The notes under the pieces: model-generated
Seen by the model: the letters and a program-made list of their open reading frames with translations, nothing else
The model's database searches: none
Told to the model about the DNA's origin: nothing
Shown: positions 1 through 6,711 of the stretch, in pieces
How the letters are laid out: each line of letters begins with the position of its first letter
Numbering within the stretch: the stretch's first letter is position 1
Made by a program: the position numbers and the translations under genes
Source of the DNA: Sulfuricurvum sp.
Lineage (GTDB): Bacteria > Campylobacterota > Campylobacteria > Campylobacterales > Sulfurimonadaceae
NCBI GenBank assembly: GCA_030679635.1
Contig: JAUXSZ010000184.1
Coordinates: forward strand, 1-16,523
DNA: 16,523 nucleotides
Reading direction: 5' to 3'

Positions 1-320
1 TCAACCAGAGAATCGGACAAAATATCGCATTGATAAATAGGTTGTCCGGTGCGACGCGATGCTTCACGTACCATCATTTCCAACGCATCCAATCCTGTGT
101 AACCGATAGAGTTTTTGCCTTGAGTACACAAATAGGGGTAGAGATCTCCGAAACCGCATCCTGCATCCACGATAGAAGCGGTATCCAACGGCAAAAGGGA
201 TACTAATTGGTCGAATCGGATTTCCTGCGAGTCACGTGAATGCCAACAGAGCCCTTGAGGACTAAGCCCGTGTTCTTCTACGGCGTTATGGTAAAATTGC
301 TTATTATTAATGCGAGACAT
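1..320 (-). CDS. class I SAM-dependent methyltransferase, N-terminal part (cut by window edge)
   Basis: The minus strand is open from an ATG at 320 to the window edge, giving 106 residues of the N-terminus; the C-terminal part lies outside. Residues 50-59 read IVDAGCGFGD, a glycine-rich motif I of Rossmann-fold methyltransferases that binds S-adenosylmethionine, and GYTGLDALEMM (73-83) fits the acidic end of strand beta-2. A GGA about 8 bases ahead of the ATG can serve as ribosome binding site. It diverges from the DUF167 gene with 40 bases between the two starts. The substrate cannot be read from this part; the family is secure, the function is unknown. Confidence 0.8.
   Translation of the reverse strand, partial: MSRINNKQFYHNAVEEHGLSPQGLCWHSRDSQEIRFDQLVSLLPLDTASIVDAGCGFGDLYPYLCTQGKNSIGYTGLDALEMMVREASRRTGQPIYQCDILSDSLV
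289..297 (+). promoter_or_regulatory. candidate extended -10 promoter for the DUF167 gene
   Basis: TGGTAAAAT at 289-297 is one base from the extended -10 consensus TGnTATAAT and would start transcription near 304, about 57 bases ahead of the GTG start at 361. It lies inside the divergent methyltransferase gene. No -35 box is evident, which is usual for sigma-70 promoters in Campylobacterota. This rests on one motif only. Confidence 0.3.
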
Positions 321-360
321 ACATTTTCCATTCTTAATTTTTTTGCTAAAGGATTCGATT

Positions 361-669
361 GTGAAAACAAAAAATCTTGCCAACACGTTTTATCAATGGG
401 AAGGAGATATCCTCGTACTCAATATTTTAGGGACTCCCAGCGCCAAACGAGACGCCATTGGAAAAGTCAAAGGAAACCAACTCAAAGTCAGTGTCACCGC
501 CGCACCCGTAGGGGGAAAAGCGACCGATCATATGGTCCGTTTTTTGGCGAAAGAGTTCGGGATCTCCCCTTCGGATATCGAGGTTGTCTATGGACGTATG
601 AATGTCAATAAACAGCTCCGTATCAAAGCCCCCCAAGAGCTCCCCTCGATGATCCTCAGTAAGGACTAA
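361..669 (+). CDS. DUF167 / YggU family protein (UPF0235)
   Basis: A 102-residue protein starting at GTG 361, chosen because AAGGA lies 7 bases upstream and the upstream extension to 310 reads as low-complexity hydrophobic sequence overlapping the divergent gene. The family pattern is clear: a strand with GTPSAKRDAIG, then LKVSVTAAPVGGKATDHMVRFLAKEFGI, where the P-x-x-GKA segment is the hallmark, then a final strand with NKQLRIK. The fold is a small alpha/beta domain of unknown biochemical role. Its last four bases overlap the last four of the convergent SulP gene. Family assignment is firm; function is not known. Confidence 0.88.
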   Translation: MKTKNLANTFYQWEGDILVLNILGTPSAKRDAIGKVKGNQLKVSVTAAPVGGKATDHMVRFLAKEFGISPSDIEVVYGRMNVNKQLRIKAPQELPSMILSKD

Positions 670-2330
670 CAGCACTCGTTTGCTCTTCGGATCGCTTTAT
701 CGATGTGATCGACAATATTGGCTTCCCCTATTTTTTTATCCAGCTTGGAGTTACGAATGTACATCTGTACCGTTTTATTCACACCGGATAATATCAAGAC
801 CGAATGGGTATCTTTTAATTTTTGATTTAAGACTTCAAGGGCATGAAGCCCCGCTGCATCGATCATCGGTACATGGCGAAGCCGCAGGATAAATGCTTTG
901 GGAGGAGATTCAAAAAGGGAAAGGATATCGACCAATTTTTCGGCGACTCCAAAAAAGAGGGGTCCATTGATTTCGTATACTTCAACCCCTTTTGGAATTG
1001 TTTTTTTGGAGGTCGCATCGGGATCATCATTCTCCTCCTCTTCTTCATCGTAGGCTTTAATCTCCACCGCTTGCATCATCGAATGGATAAATAAGATAGC
1101 CGCGAGGGATATGCCCGCTTGTATCGCAAAGTTTAAATCGACCAGAACCGTCAAGGCAAAGGTCACCACTAAAACGACCCTATCGGCTCTGGGTGCTTTC
1201 ATGATCGATTGGATGTGTTTGATCTCCGACATATTCCATGCGACGACGATCAAAATCGCGCTCAACGCGGCAAGGGGGACTTTAACGATCAGGGGAGCCA
1301 ATAGGATCATGAACAAGAGGAGCCATAATGCGTGCATAATCCCCGAAACGGGAGATATGGCTCCCGCTTTGATGTTGGTGGCTGTTCGAGCTATTGCGCC
1401 GGTTGCGGGGAGCCCTCCGAATATCGATGAGGCTATATTGGCGACCCCTTGCGCCAAAAGTTCGGTATTGGGTTTATGTTTCGTTCCCGCCATCCCGTCG
1501 GCTACCACAGCAGAGAGGAGAGATTCGATGGCGGCTAAAACGGCAATGGTGATCGCATCGGGAAACAGCAGTCGGATTTTTGCAAAGGTAATGTCGGGAA
1601 ATACCGGAGTCGGAAGCATGGAGGGGATGGCGCCGAAACGGCTCTCAATCGTATCGATCGGTATCCCCAACAGCCACACTGCCAAGGCAGAGAGAGTTAC
1701 CACGACAATCGGTCCCGGAATTTTCGGATAGGTGTTTTTTATGATCACTATAATCGCTATTGACCCCAACGCCACCAAAACGGCAAACGGATTCGTTTGA
1801 TGCAAATGGGTGGCGTATAAAACGAGTTTATCGATAAAATCAGGAGGCATAGTCGTGATCGATAACCCGAAAAAATCGCGTAATTGGGAAAAAACGATGA
1901 GCAGTGCAATGCCCGAAGTAAACCCGGTGATGACCGGGTAGGGGATAAATTTAATCAGTTCCCCGGCGCGTGCGAATGCCATGATAATCAATAAAAATCC
2001 GGCCATAATCGTGGCCAATACCAGCCCCTCATAGCCGTGTTTCATCGCCACGAGGGCAACCGTTACGATAAAAGCAGCGGTCGGTCCTCCTACTTGATAG
2101 CGGCTCCCTCCCAGCGCTGAGATTAAAAATCCGGCCACAATCGCCGTAAATAATCCCCGTTCAGGGGGGAGATTCGACGCGATCGCGATCGCCATCGCCA
2201 GAGGAAGCGCTACGATGGCAACGGAGAGTCCCGAAAGAGCATCTTTAAAAAAATCCCCTTTTGAATAACCGTTTTTTTTGAGGTAAGTGATTAATTTTGG
2301 CTCTAAAAGCTTTAATAAGCTTCTTTTCAT
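666..2330 (-). CDS. SulP (SLC26) family anion transporter with STAS domain
   Basis: A 554-residue inner-membrane transporter. Residues about 28-420 form the hydrophobic transport domain, with SulP hallmarks: RYQVGGPTAAFIV (77-89), the segment around AIESLLSAVVADGMAG (267-282), and GLPATGAIARTATNI (306-320). A short acidic linker (about 426-440) leads to a cytoplasmic STAS domain (about 448-545), whose loop reads PMIDAAGLHAL, without the phosphorylatable Ser/Thr of anti-sigma antagonists. Family members move sulfate, bicarbonate, C4-dicarboxylates or other anions; the substrate cannot be told here. AGAGGA lies 8 bases before the ATG at 2330. It diverges from guaA and ends in a 4-base convergent overlap with the DUF167 gene. 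Confidence 0.92.
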   Translation of the reverse strand: MKRSLLKLLEPKLITYLKKNGYSKGDFFKDALSGLSVAIVALPLAMAIAIASNLPPERGLFTAIVAGFLISALGGSRYQVGGPTAAFIVTVALVAMKHGYEGLVLATIMAGFLLIIMAFARAGELIKFIPYPVITGFTSGIALLIVFSQLRDFFGLSITTMPPDFIDKLVLYATHLHQTNPFAVLVALGSIAIIVIIKNTYPKIPGPIVVVTLSALAVWLLGIPIDTIESRFGAIPSMLPTPVFPDITFAKIRLLFPDAITIAVLAAIESLLSAVVADGMAGTKHKPNTELLAQGVANIASSIFGGLPATGAIARTATNIKAGAISPVSGIMHALWLLLFMILLAPLIVKVPLAALSAILIVVAWNMSEIKHIQSIMKAPRADRVVLVVTFALTVLVDLNFAIQAGISLAAILFIHSMMQAVEIKAYDEEEEENDDPDATSKKTIPKGVEVYEINGPLFFGVAEKLVDILSLFESPPKAFILRLRHVPMIDAAGLHALEVLNQKLKDTHSVLILSGVNKTVQMYIRNSKLDKKIGEANIVDHIDKAIRRANECC

Positions 2331-2363
2331 TGTTATCGTCCTCTAAACGTTTGATGGCGTAAG

Positions 2364-2372
2364 TCTATAGCA
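2364..2372 (-). promoter_or_regulatory. candidate extended -10 promoter for the SulP gene
   Basis: Read on the minus strand, 2372-2364 is TGCTATAGA, one base from the extended -10 consensus TGnTATAAT. It lies 33 bases ahead of the SulP ATG at 2330, in the 164-base gap shared with divergent guaA. No matching -35 box is seen. For guaA the only hint in this gap is a GATAAT at 2388-2393. Confidence 0.35.
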
Positions 2373-2494
2373 GGGTATCTTAATACGGATAATTTAAGGT
2401 GTTTCATATCCAAAATTAAACTACTATTGGGTACTCTTTCATTACATTAAAAGGGATATTCAATCCTCACTCATCTCATACTAAAGGCCCTCCC

Positions 2495-4039
2495 GTGAAA
2501 GAAGTCAGCATTATCGTCCTTGATTTCGGCTCTCAGTACACTCAGTTGATCGCTCGCCGTCTGCGCGAAGAGAAAATCTATTGTGAAGTGTTACCGTACC
2601 ATACGAAATTGGACGCCATCAAAGCCAAAAGTCCAAAAGGTATTGTCCTCAGCGGCGGTCCGTCATCGGTCTATAATAAAGATGCGTATGAAGTGGATCA
2701 GGGTATCTATACGATGGGAATCCCCGTTTTGGGAATCTGTTACGGGATGCAGCGTATTGCTGCTGATTTCGGCGGATCAGTGATCCGTAGCGATCATCAT
2801 GAGTACGGAAAAGCGGAACTTTTTATCGATCAAACGAAAAAATCCCCACTCTTTGATGATTGTGAAGATGAGCGTATTGCGTGGATGAGTCACTCGGATA
2901 AAGTCGATGTCCTTCCACAAGGGTTCACCCCGATCGCCCACTCGGCCAATTCTCCGTACGCGGCGATAGCCGATGAAACGCGCCGTATTTATGCGATGCA
3001 ATATCACCCTGAGGTAAACCACTCCGAAGAGGGGTATTTGATGCTCCGCAATTTTGCCCGTAAAATCTGCGGCATCACTGAAAAATGGGATATGGGCCAT
3101 TTCTTAAAAGAGCAGATTGTCAAGATCCGCGCACAAGTGGGAGACGGAAAAGTTCTCTGTGCCCTCAGCGGCGGAGTAGACTCTTCGGTTGTTGCGGCAT
3201 TGTTGTACGAAGCGATCGGCAATCAGCTGATCCCCGTATTTGTCGATAACGGCCTCTTGCGAAAGGGGGAGCGCGAATCGGTTGAAAATATTTTCAAGAT
3301 TCATCTTAAAGTGCCTCTCGTCGTTGCCGATGCATCGGAGGATTTCCTCGGAAAATTGGCCGGTGTGACGGATCCGGAAACGAAACGCAAGATCATCGGT
3401 CATACGTTTATCGAAGTATTCGAGGCGGAGGCCAAAAAACATGACGGGATCAAATTCTTGGCTCAGGGGACATTGTACCCTGACGTTATCGAATCGGTAT
3501 CGGTCAATGGGCCATCCGTAACGATCAAGAGCCACCACAACGTCGGCGGATTGCCGGACTGGATGGATTTTGAGCTGATCGAGCCGTTACGTGATTTGTT
3601 CAAAGACGAAGTGCGAAAACTGGGACTTGAATTGGGGCTTCCCGATTATTTGGTGAATCGTCACCCTTTTCCTGGCCCTGGCTTGGGGATCCGCATTATG
3701 GGCGAAGTGAACAAGCCTGACTTGTACATTCTGCGTGAAGCCGATGCCATTTTACTCGATGAACTTAAAGCAAGCGGTTACTACGCCAAAACATGGCAGG
3801 CGTTTGCGGTTTTATTGAACGTGAAGAGTGTCGGGGTTATGGGTGATAACCGTACCTATGACAACACGGTATGTGTCCGTGTTGTTGAAGCGGTTGATGG
3901 GATGACGGCAACGTTTGCCCATTTGCCACACACGCTTCTGGAGCGCATCAGCGGCCGTATTATCAATGAGGTTGCGGGGATTAATCGTGTCGTTTATGAT
4001 ATCAGTTCCAAGCCTCCTGCCACGATCGAGTGGGAATAG
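2495..4039 (+). CDS. guaA: GMP synthase (glutamine-hydrolysing)
   Basis: Converts XMP to GMP using ATP and glutamine, the last step of guanine nucleotide synthesis, in the cytoplasm. The 514 residues match the usual bacterial length. Class I glutamine amidotransferase domain at about 1-190: nucleophile Cys82 in GICYGMQ, with His171 and Glu173 in YHPE. ATP pyrophosphatase domain from about 200: P-loop SGGVDSS at 225-231, then [12 protein letters not shown], and the C-terminal dimerisation region beginning near [12 protein letters not shown] (about 390-401). The GTG start at 2495 is preceded by AAAGG about 8 bases upstream and gives the canonical start [17 protein letters not shown]. hemD follows after 12 bases, so the two are probably co-transcribed. 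Confidence 0.98.
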   Translation: MKEVSIIVLDFGSQYTQLIARRLREEKIYCEVLPYHTKLDAIKAKSPKGIVLSGGPSSVYNKDAYEVDQGIYTMGIPVLGICYGMQRIAADFGGSVIRSDHHEYGKAELFIDQTKKSPLFDDCEDERIAWMSHSDKVDVLPQGFTPIAHSANSPYAAIADETRRIYAMQYHPEVNHSEEGYLMLRNFARKICGITEKWDMGHFLKEQIVKIRAQVGDGKVLCALSGGVDSSVVAALLYEAIGNQLIPVFVDNGLLRKGERESVENIFKIHLKVPLVVADASEDFLGKLAGVTDPETKRKIIGHTFIEVFEAEAKKHDGIKFLAQGTLYPDVIESVSVNGPSVTIKSHHNVGGLPDWMDFELIEPLRDLFKDEVRKLGLELGLPDYLVNRHPFPGPGLGIRIMGEVNKPDLYILREADAILLDELKASGYYAKTWQAFAVLLNVKSVGVMGDNRTYDNTVCVRVVEAVDGMTATFAHLPHTLLERISGRIINEVAGINRVVYDISSKPPATIEWE

Positions 4040-4051
4040 GGCAACCGCTCT

Positions 4052-4684
4052 TTGCGCCCGATCTATCTCATCTCTAAGACTCCTTATCCCGGAGTCATTC
4101 ACGTCCCCCTACTCACTATCCATTTTTTTACCCCTGAGATAAATTTCGACCTTTATTCGGGGATCATTGTGACGTCCAAGCAAGCGGCTGAGGGACTAAA
4201 GCAGTACGCGCCCGATTGGGATAGAGTTAGCGTTATTTGTGTGGGTGAAGAAACGGCTCACGCGATAAAAAAGCTGGGGGCCCGTTACGTTGAAATAGCC
4301 GATGGTTACGGGATGAGTATTTTGGAGACATTGTCGGTTCATAATGGGAAATGGCTCTATCTGCGTCCTAAAATGATTGCTTCGCAATGGCCTGTGGAGG
4401 CTCGTGAATTGGGGATAAGCGTCGATGAAGTGATTATTTACGAAACGACGTGCAATGAAAAAATGGAAACTATGGAAATTGCGCCCAACGGTGTGCTGAT
4501 TTTTACTTCGCCCTCCAGCATCGTGTGTTTTTGCAAGCGGTATAAGATTGTAACTACGCAGAAAGTGATTGTGATCGGAAAAACGACCCAAAATTCACTT
4601 CCGCATGGGATAAAATCGATACTGAGTGAGAAAAAAAGCGTTGTGTCCTGCGTTGAGAAAGCGCGAGAAATAGCCACTTTTTGA
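4052..4684 (+). CDS. hemD: uroporphyrinogen-III synthase
   Basis: A 210-residue protein that closes and isomerises hydroxymethylbilane to uroporphyrinogen III in haem and sirohaem synthesis. The family is divergent in sequence, but two pseudo-repeated alpha/beta halves are visible: GIIVTSKQAAEGLK (37-50) and VICVGEETAHAIKKLG (61-76) in the first, and EVIIYET (126-132), GVLIFTSPSSI (147-157) and VIVIGKTTQ (172-180) around the second, which are the expected HemD landmarks. The start is a TTG at 4052 with AGGG 10 bases upstream and 12 bases after the guaA stop; no in-frame ATG offers a better start. It probably depends on the guaA promoter and on coupling. Confidence is good rather than complete because HemD is weakly conserved. 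Confidence 0.85.
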   Translation: MRPIYLISKTPYPGVIHVPLLTIHFFTPEINFDLYSGIIVTSKQAAEGLKQYAPDWDRVSVICVGEETAHAIKKLGARYVEIADGYGMSILETLSVHNGKWLYLRPKMIASQWPVEARELGISVDEVIIYETTCNEKMETMEIAPNGVLIFTSPSSIVCFCKRYKIVTTQKVIVIGKTTQNSLPHGIKSILSEKKSVVSCVEKAREIATF

Positions 4685-4716
4685 GCTTTTATTATCCATA
4701 TTAAGCTTTTTGAGGT

Positions 4717-4722
4717 TATAAT
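4717..4722 (+). promoter_or_regulatory. -10 box of the 6S-type RNA promoter
   Basis: A perfect TATAAT lies at 4717-4722, 32 bases after the hemD stop, in an A/T-rich stretch. It would start transcription near 4729-4731, exactly where the folded RNA begins. No -35 consensus is visible 17 bases upstream. Confidence 0.65.
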
Positions 4723-4729
4723 TATCTTT

Positions 4730-4919
4730 ACCTGGGCGCAGCGAGTAATCGCATTTGAGGGTTCTACATATACACTTAGCGGTATCAGTAGTCATCTTGG
4801 TGTGTCGGTGGTCTCGTTTGAGCACGTAAGCGCGAGAGATTGCCGCCGGATAGATGCTCGATCTGCTTTTTTTACGCTTTGAGAACCAAAGCTACTGCGA
4901 AACGCCCGCCTGGGCTTTT
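4730..4919 (+). ncRNA. ssrS: 6S RNA (SsrS-type), upstream of purD
   Basis: About 190 bases that fold into one long irregular hairpin. Pairings I found by eye: 4734-4736 with 4905-4907 and 4737-4741 with 4895-4899 (closing stem); 4760-4765 with 4882-4887; an open region 4766-4777 against 4868-4881; then 4778-4786 with 4860-4867, 4793-4797 with 4852-4856, 4806-4811 with 4843-4848, and 4812-4816 with 4833-4837 near the tip. A closing stem, a central bubble and a long apical arm is the 6S layout; 6S RNA mimics an open promoter and sequesters the housekeeping RNA polymerase. The 3' end is GCCC-GCCT-GGGC followed by TTTT. Small local hairpins at 4741-4752 and 4876-4892 compete with the long stems. 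From memory, a conserved RNA upstream of purD in Campylobacterota corresponds to 6S RNA. SRP RNA and tmRNA signatures are absent. Confidence 0.72.
4904..4919 (+). terminator. short hairpin with T-run at the 3' end of the 6S-type RNA
   Basis: GCCC at 4904-4907 pairs with GGGC at 4912-4915 across a four-base loop and is followed by TTTT, a short intrinsic terminator shape. The same 5' arm can pair into the 6S closing stem, so this hairpin may form only during transcription. Some read-through into purD is possible. Confidence 0.45.
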
Positions 4920-4930
4920 ACATTTTTAAA

Positions 4931-4958
4931 ACACCAAAACACCAAAACTTGGTATTTT
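4931..4958 (+). repeat. tandem 8-base repeat forming an A/T-rich hairpin before purD
   Basis: ACACCAAA occurs twice in direct succession at 4931-4946. Its second copy contributes ACCAA (4941-4945), which pairs with TTGGT (4949-4953) over a three-base loop; AAAA at 4936-4939 extends the stem with TTTT at 4955-4958 across one mismatch. It lies between the 6S-type RNA and the purD start. It could be a second terminator, a leader element of purD or a protein site; none of these is shown. Confidence 0.5.
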
Positions 4959-4993
4959 AAAAATCTAATATTTTTCATTCAAATGGGGTGTGT

Positions 4994-6262
4994 ATGCGTG
5001 TAATGGTAATCGGCAGTGGCGGACGTGAATTTTCGATTGGTAGAGTATTAACGCAGGACAGCGCGGTTGAAAAAGTTTATTTTGCTCCCGGCAACGGTGC
5101 TACGCCCATGCTCGGAGAAAATGTTGCCATAAGCGATTTTGAGGAGCTTTCCCAATTTGCCCTTGATAATGCCATCGATTTGACCATCGTTGGTCCCGAG
5201 GGGCCATTGAACGAGGGGATAGTGGATATTTTTAAAGCAAAAGGGCTCGTTATTTTTGGTCCTACGAAAGCGGCAGCCAAGCTTGAGGGCTCAAAAGTCT
5301 ACATGAAAAACTTTTTAGCCAAATATTCTATTCCGACAGCACGCTATATTGAGACGGATCGTATTGAAGAGGCGTTTAAATTTATCGACACTCTGCCCCT
5401 TCCGATCGTGGTCAAAGCAGATGGCTTGTGTGGCGGAAAAGGGGTGATTATTGCCCTAACGTACGATGAAGCAAAAATAGCCGTCTCTGAAATGCTAAGC
5501 GGAAAATCGTTTGGAAATGCAGGGAAACGTGTCGTTGTCGAAGAATTTTTGGACGGTTATGAGCTCTCAATGTTTGCTCTATGTGATGGAAAAGATTTTA
5601 TTCTTCTCCCCGCAGCACAGGATCATAAGCGTTTATTGGATAACGATCAGGGGCCGAATACTGGAGGAATGGGAGCCTATGCACCTACTCCGCTCGTCGA
5701 TGAGCTTATTTATGAGAAAGTCAAAGAGCGTGTTATCCGTCCAACGCTCAAAGGGATGCAAGAAGAGGGTGCCCCGTTCGAGGGAGTCCTCTTTATCGGA
5801 ATCATGGTTGTTAACGGTGAGCCGATCACGCTGGAGTTTAATGTCCGTTTTGGGGATCCTGAGTGTGAAATATTGATGCCGTTACTCAAGACACCGGCAA
5901 GCGAACTGTTTTACAAAGCAGCAACCAAACAACTCGATACCCTCAACATCGAATTTTACGATCAGTATGCAGTAGGAGTTGTCATGGCGAGCCGCAACTA
6001 TCCGTATGACAACAGCGAACCCGCAGAGATCATCGTCGATGACATTCATCATGATGAGATTGCGCAACATACCCATATCGCGTATGCAGGGGTAAGTGCA
6101 GAGGATGGTAAGCTTTACGCTGACGGAGGACGTGTTCTTGTGTGTGTCGGAGTAGGCGACAGTATCAAGAGCGCACGTGATCGCGCCTATATGCTCTGCG
6201 GTCAAGTCCATTTTGCCGGCAAAAAACTCCGCACCGATATCGCCTATCAAGCGCTTCGCTAA
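4994..6262 (+). CDS. purD: phosphoribosylamine-glycine ligase (GAR synthetase)
   Basis: Joins glycine to 5-phosphoribosylamine with ATP, the second step of purine synthesis. 422 residues, normal length, ATP-grasp fold. The N-terminal domain opens with VMVIGSGGREFS (3-14); the ATP-binding lid holds KADGLCGGKGV (141-151); PAAQDHKRLLDNDQGPNTGG (206-225) and EFNVRFGDPE (281-290) give substrate and Mg2+ ligands, with Glu281 and Asn283 expected to bind metal. CGGKG in place of AAGKG and GDPECE in place of GDPETQ fit the Campylobacterota form. ATG 4994 is preferred over GTG 4988 because ATGGGG at 4983-4988 sits 5 bases upstream. The stop overlaps the next start (TAATG), so translation of the following gene is probably coupled. 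Confidence 0.97.
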   Translation: MRVMVIGSGGREFSIGRVLTQDSAVEKVYFAPGNGATPMLGENVAISDFEELSQFALDNAIDLTIVGPEGPLNEGIVDIFKAKGLVIFGPTKAAAKLEGSKVYMKNFLAKYSIPTARYIETDRIEEAFKFIDTLPLPIVVKADGLCGGKGVIIALTYDEAKIAVSEMLSGKSFGNAGKRVVVEEFLDGYELSMFALCDGKDFILLPAAQDHKRLLDNDQGPNTGGMGAYAPTPLVDELIYEKVKERVIRPTLKGMQEEGAPFEGVLFIGIMVVNGEPITLEFNVRFGDPECEILMPLLKTPASELFYKAATKQLDTLNIEFYDQYAVGVVMASRNYPYDNSEPAEIIVDDIHHDEIAQHTHIAYAGVSAEDGKLYADGGRVLVCVGVGDSIKSARDRAYMLCGQVHFAGKKLRTDIAYQALR

Positions 6263-6711
6263 TGAATGAACAGCTCGATGAGATGTTGGATCGTGAACAT
6301 CTGCAAGTAGCATCACTCAAAGCACGATCAGCAGCTTTCGGAATTGATGAAGTGCTGATTTCTACTTTGCTTTTTATTGTACTCTGGGACAACATAGAGC
6401 AAGCGAAATCGCTTGAAGCGATCATCGGGCTGACAAACCATTTTTTACTCGAATTTATGGCGATTAAAATTGTGTATCAGACGTTTTTTACGATGCAATA
6501 CGGAGCAACATTGGGAAAAATCGCGATGAAGATTCGTGTCATTGAAGTAAAAACCTTGTCAAATCCTAGTTTTTTTTCGGCTTTTAATCGATCTGTCTTT
6601 CGTGTGGTGAGTGAAGCACTTCTGTATTTTGGATTTTTATGGGCATTTTTAGACCCGTATCGACGCAGTTGGCATGATTTTACCGCCAAAACATTGGTCG
6701 TCAATGGGTAA
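6262..6711 (+). CDS. RDD family membrane protein
   Basis: 149 residues with three hydrophobic segments (about 24-43, 59-79 and 113-131). The family features are present in reduced form: Arg22 and Asp29 in ARSAAFGID at the first helix, GATLGKIAMKIRVIE (81-95) matching the usual xTxGKxxxxLRVV block, and the C-terminal SWHDFTAKTLVV (136-147). RDD proteins sit in the inner membrane; some have been linked to ion exchange, but most have no known role. It starts at the TAATG junction with purD and ends 8 bases inside the lptD start, so it is embedded in the operon. Family assignment is good, function open. Confidence 0.85.
   Translation: MNEQLDEMLDREHLQVASLKARSAAFGIDEVLISTLLFIVLWDNIEQAKSLEAIIGLTNHFLLEFMAIKIVYQTFFTMQYGATLGKIAMKIRVIEVKTLSNPSFFSAFNRSVFRVVSEALLYFGFLWAFLDPYRRSWHDFTAKTLVVNG

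Noticed and set aside
1111..1731. A 206-codon open frame on the plus strand inside the SulP gene
   Set aside because: It is exactly antisense to conserved SulP transmembrane segments, has no ribosome site, and its translation resembles no family. It is a shadow of the codon bias of the SulP gene.
4684..4711. AGCTT...AAGCT inverted repeat with a T-run after hemD as a terminator
   Set aside because: The stem is only 5 bp with a 14-base loop, too weak to claim.
4730..4919. SRP RNA, tmRNA or a purine riboswitch as alternatives for the RNA ahead of purD
   Set aside because: The SRP apical motif, the tmRNA alanine acceptor with TTCGA arm and tag frame, and the purine riboswitch three-way junction are not seen. 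The long single hairpin with central bubble fits 6S better.
6674..6703. An earlier ATG for lptD at 6674
   Set aside because: It would put ten residues including prolines and a lysine ahead of the signal peptide and deepen the overlap with the RDD gene. ATG 6704 gives a normal exported start.
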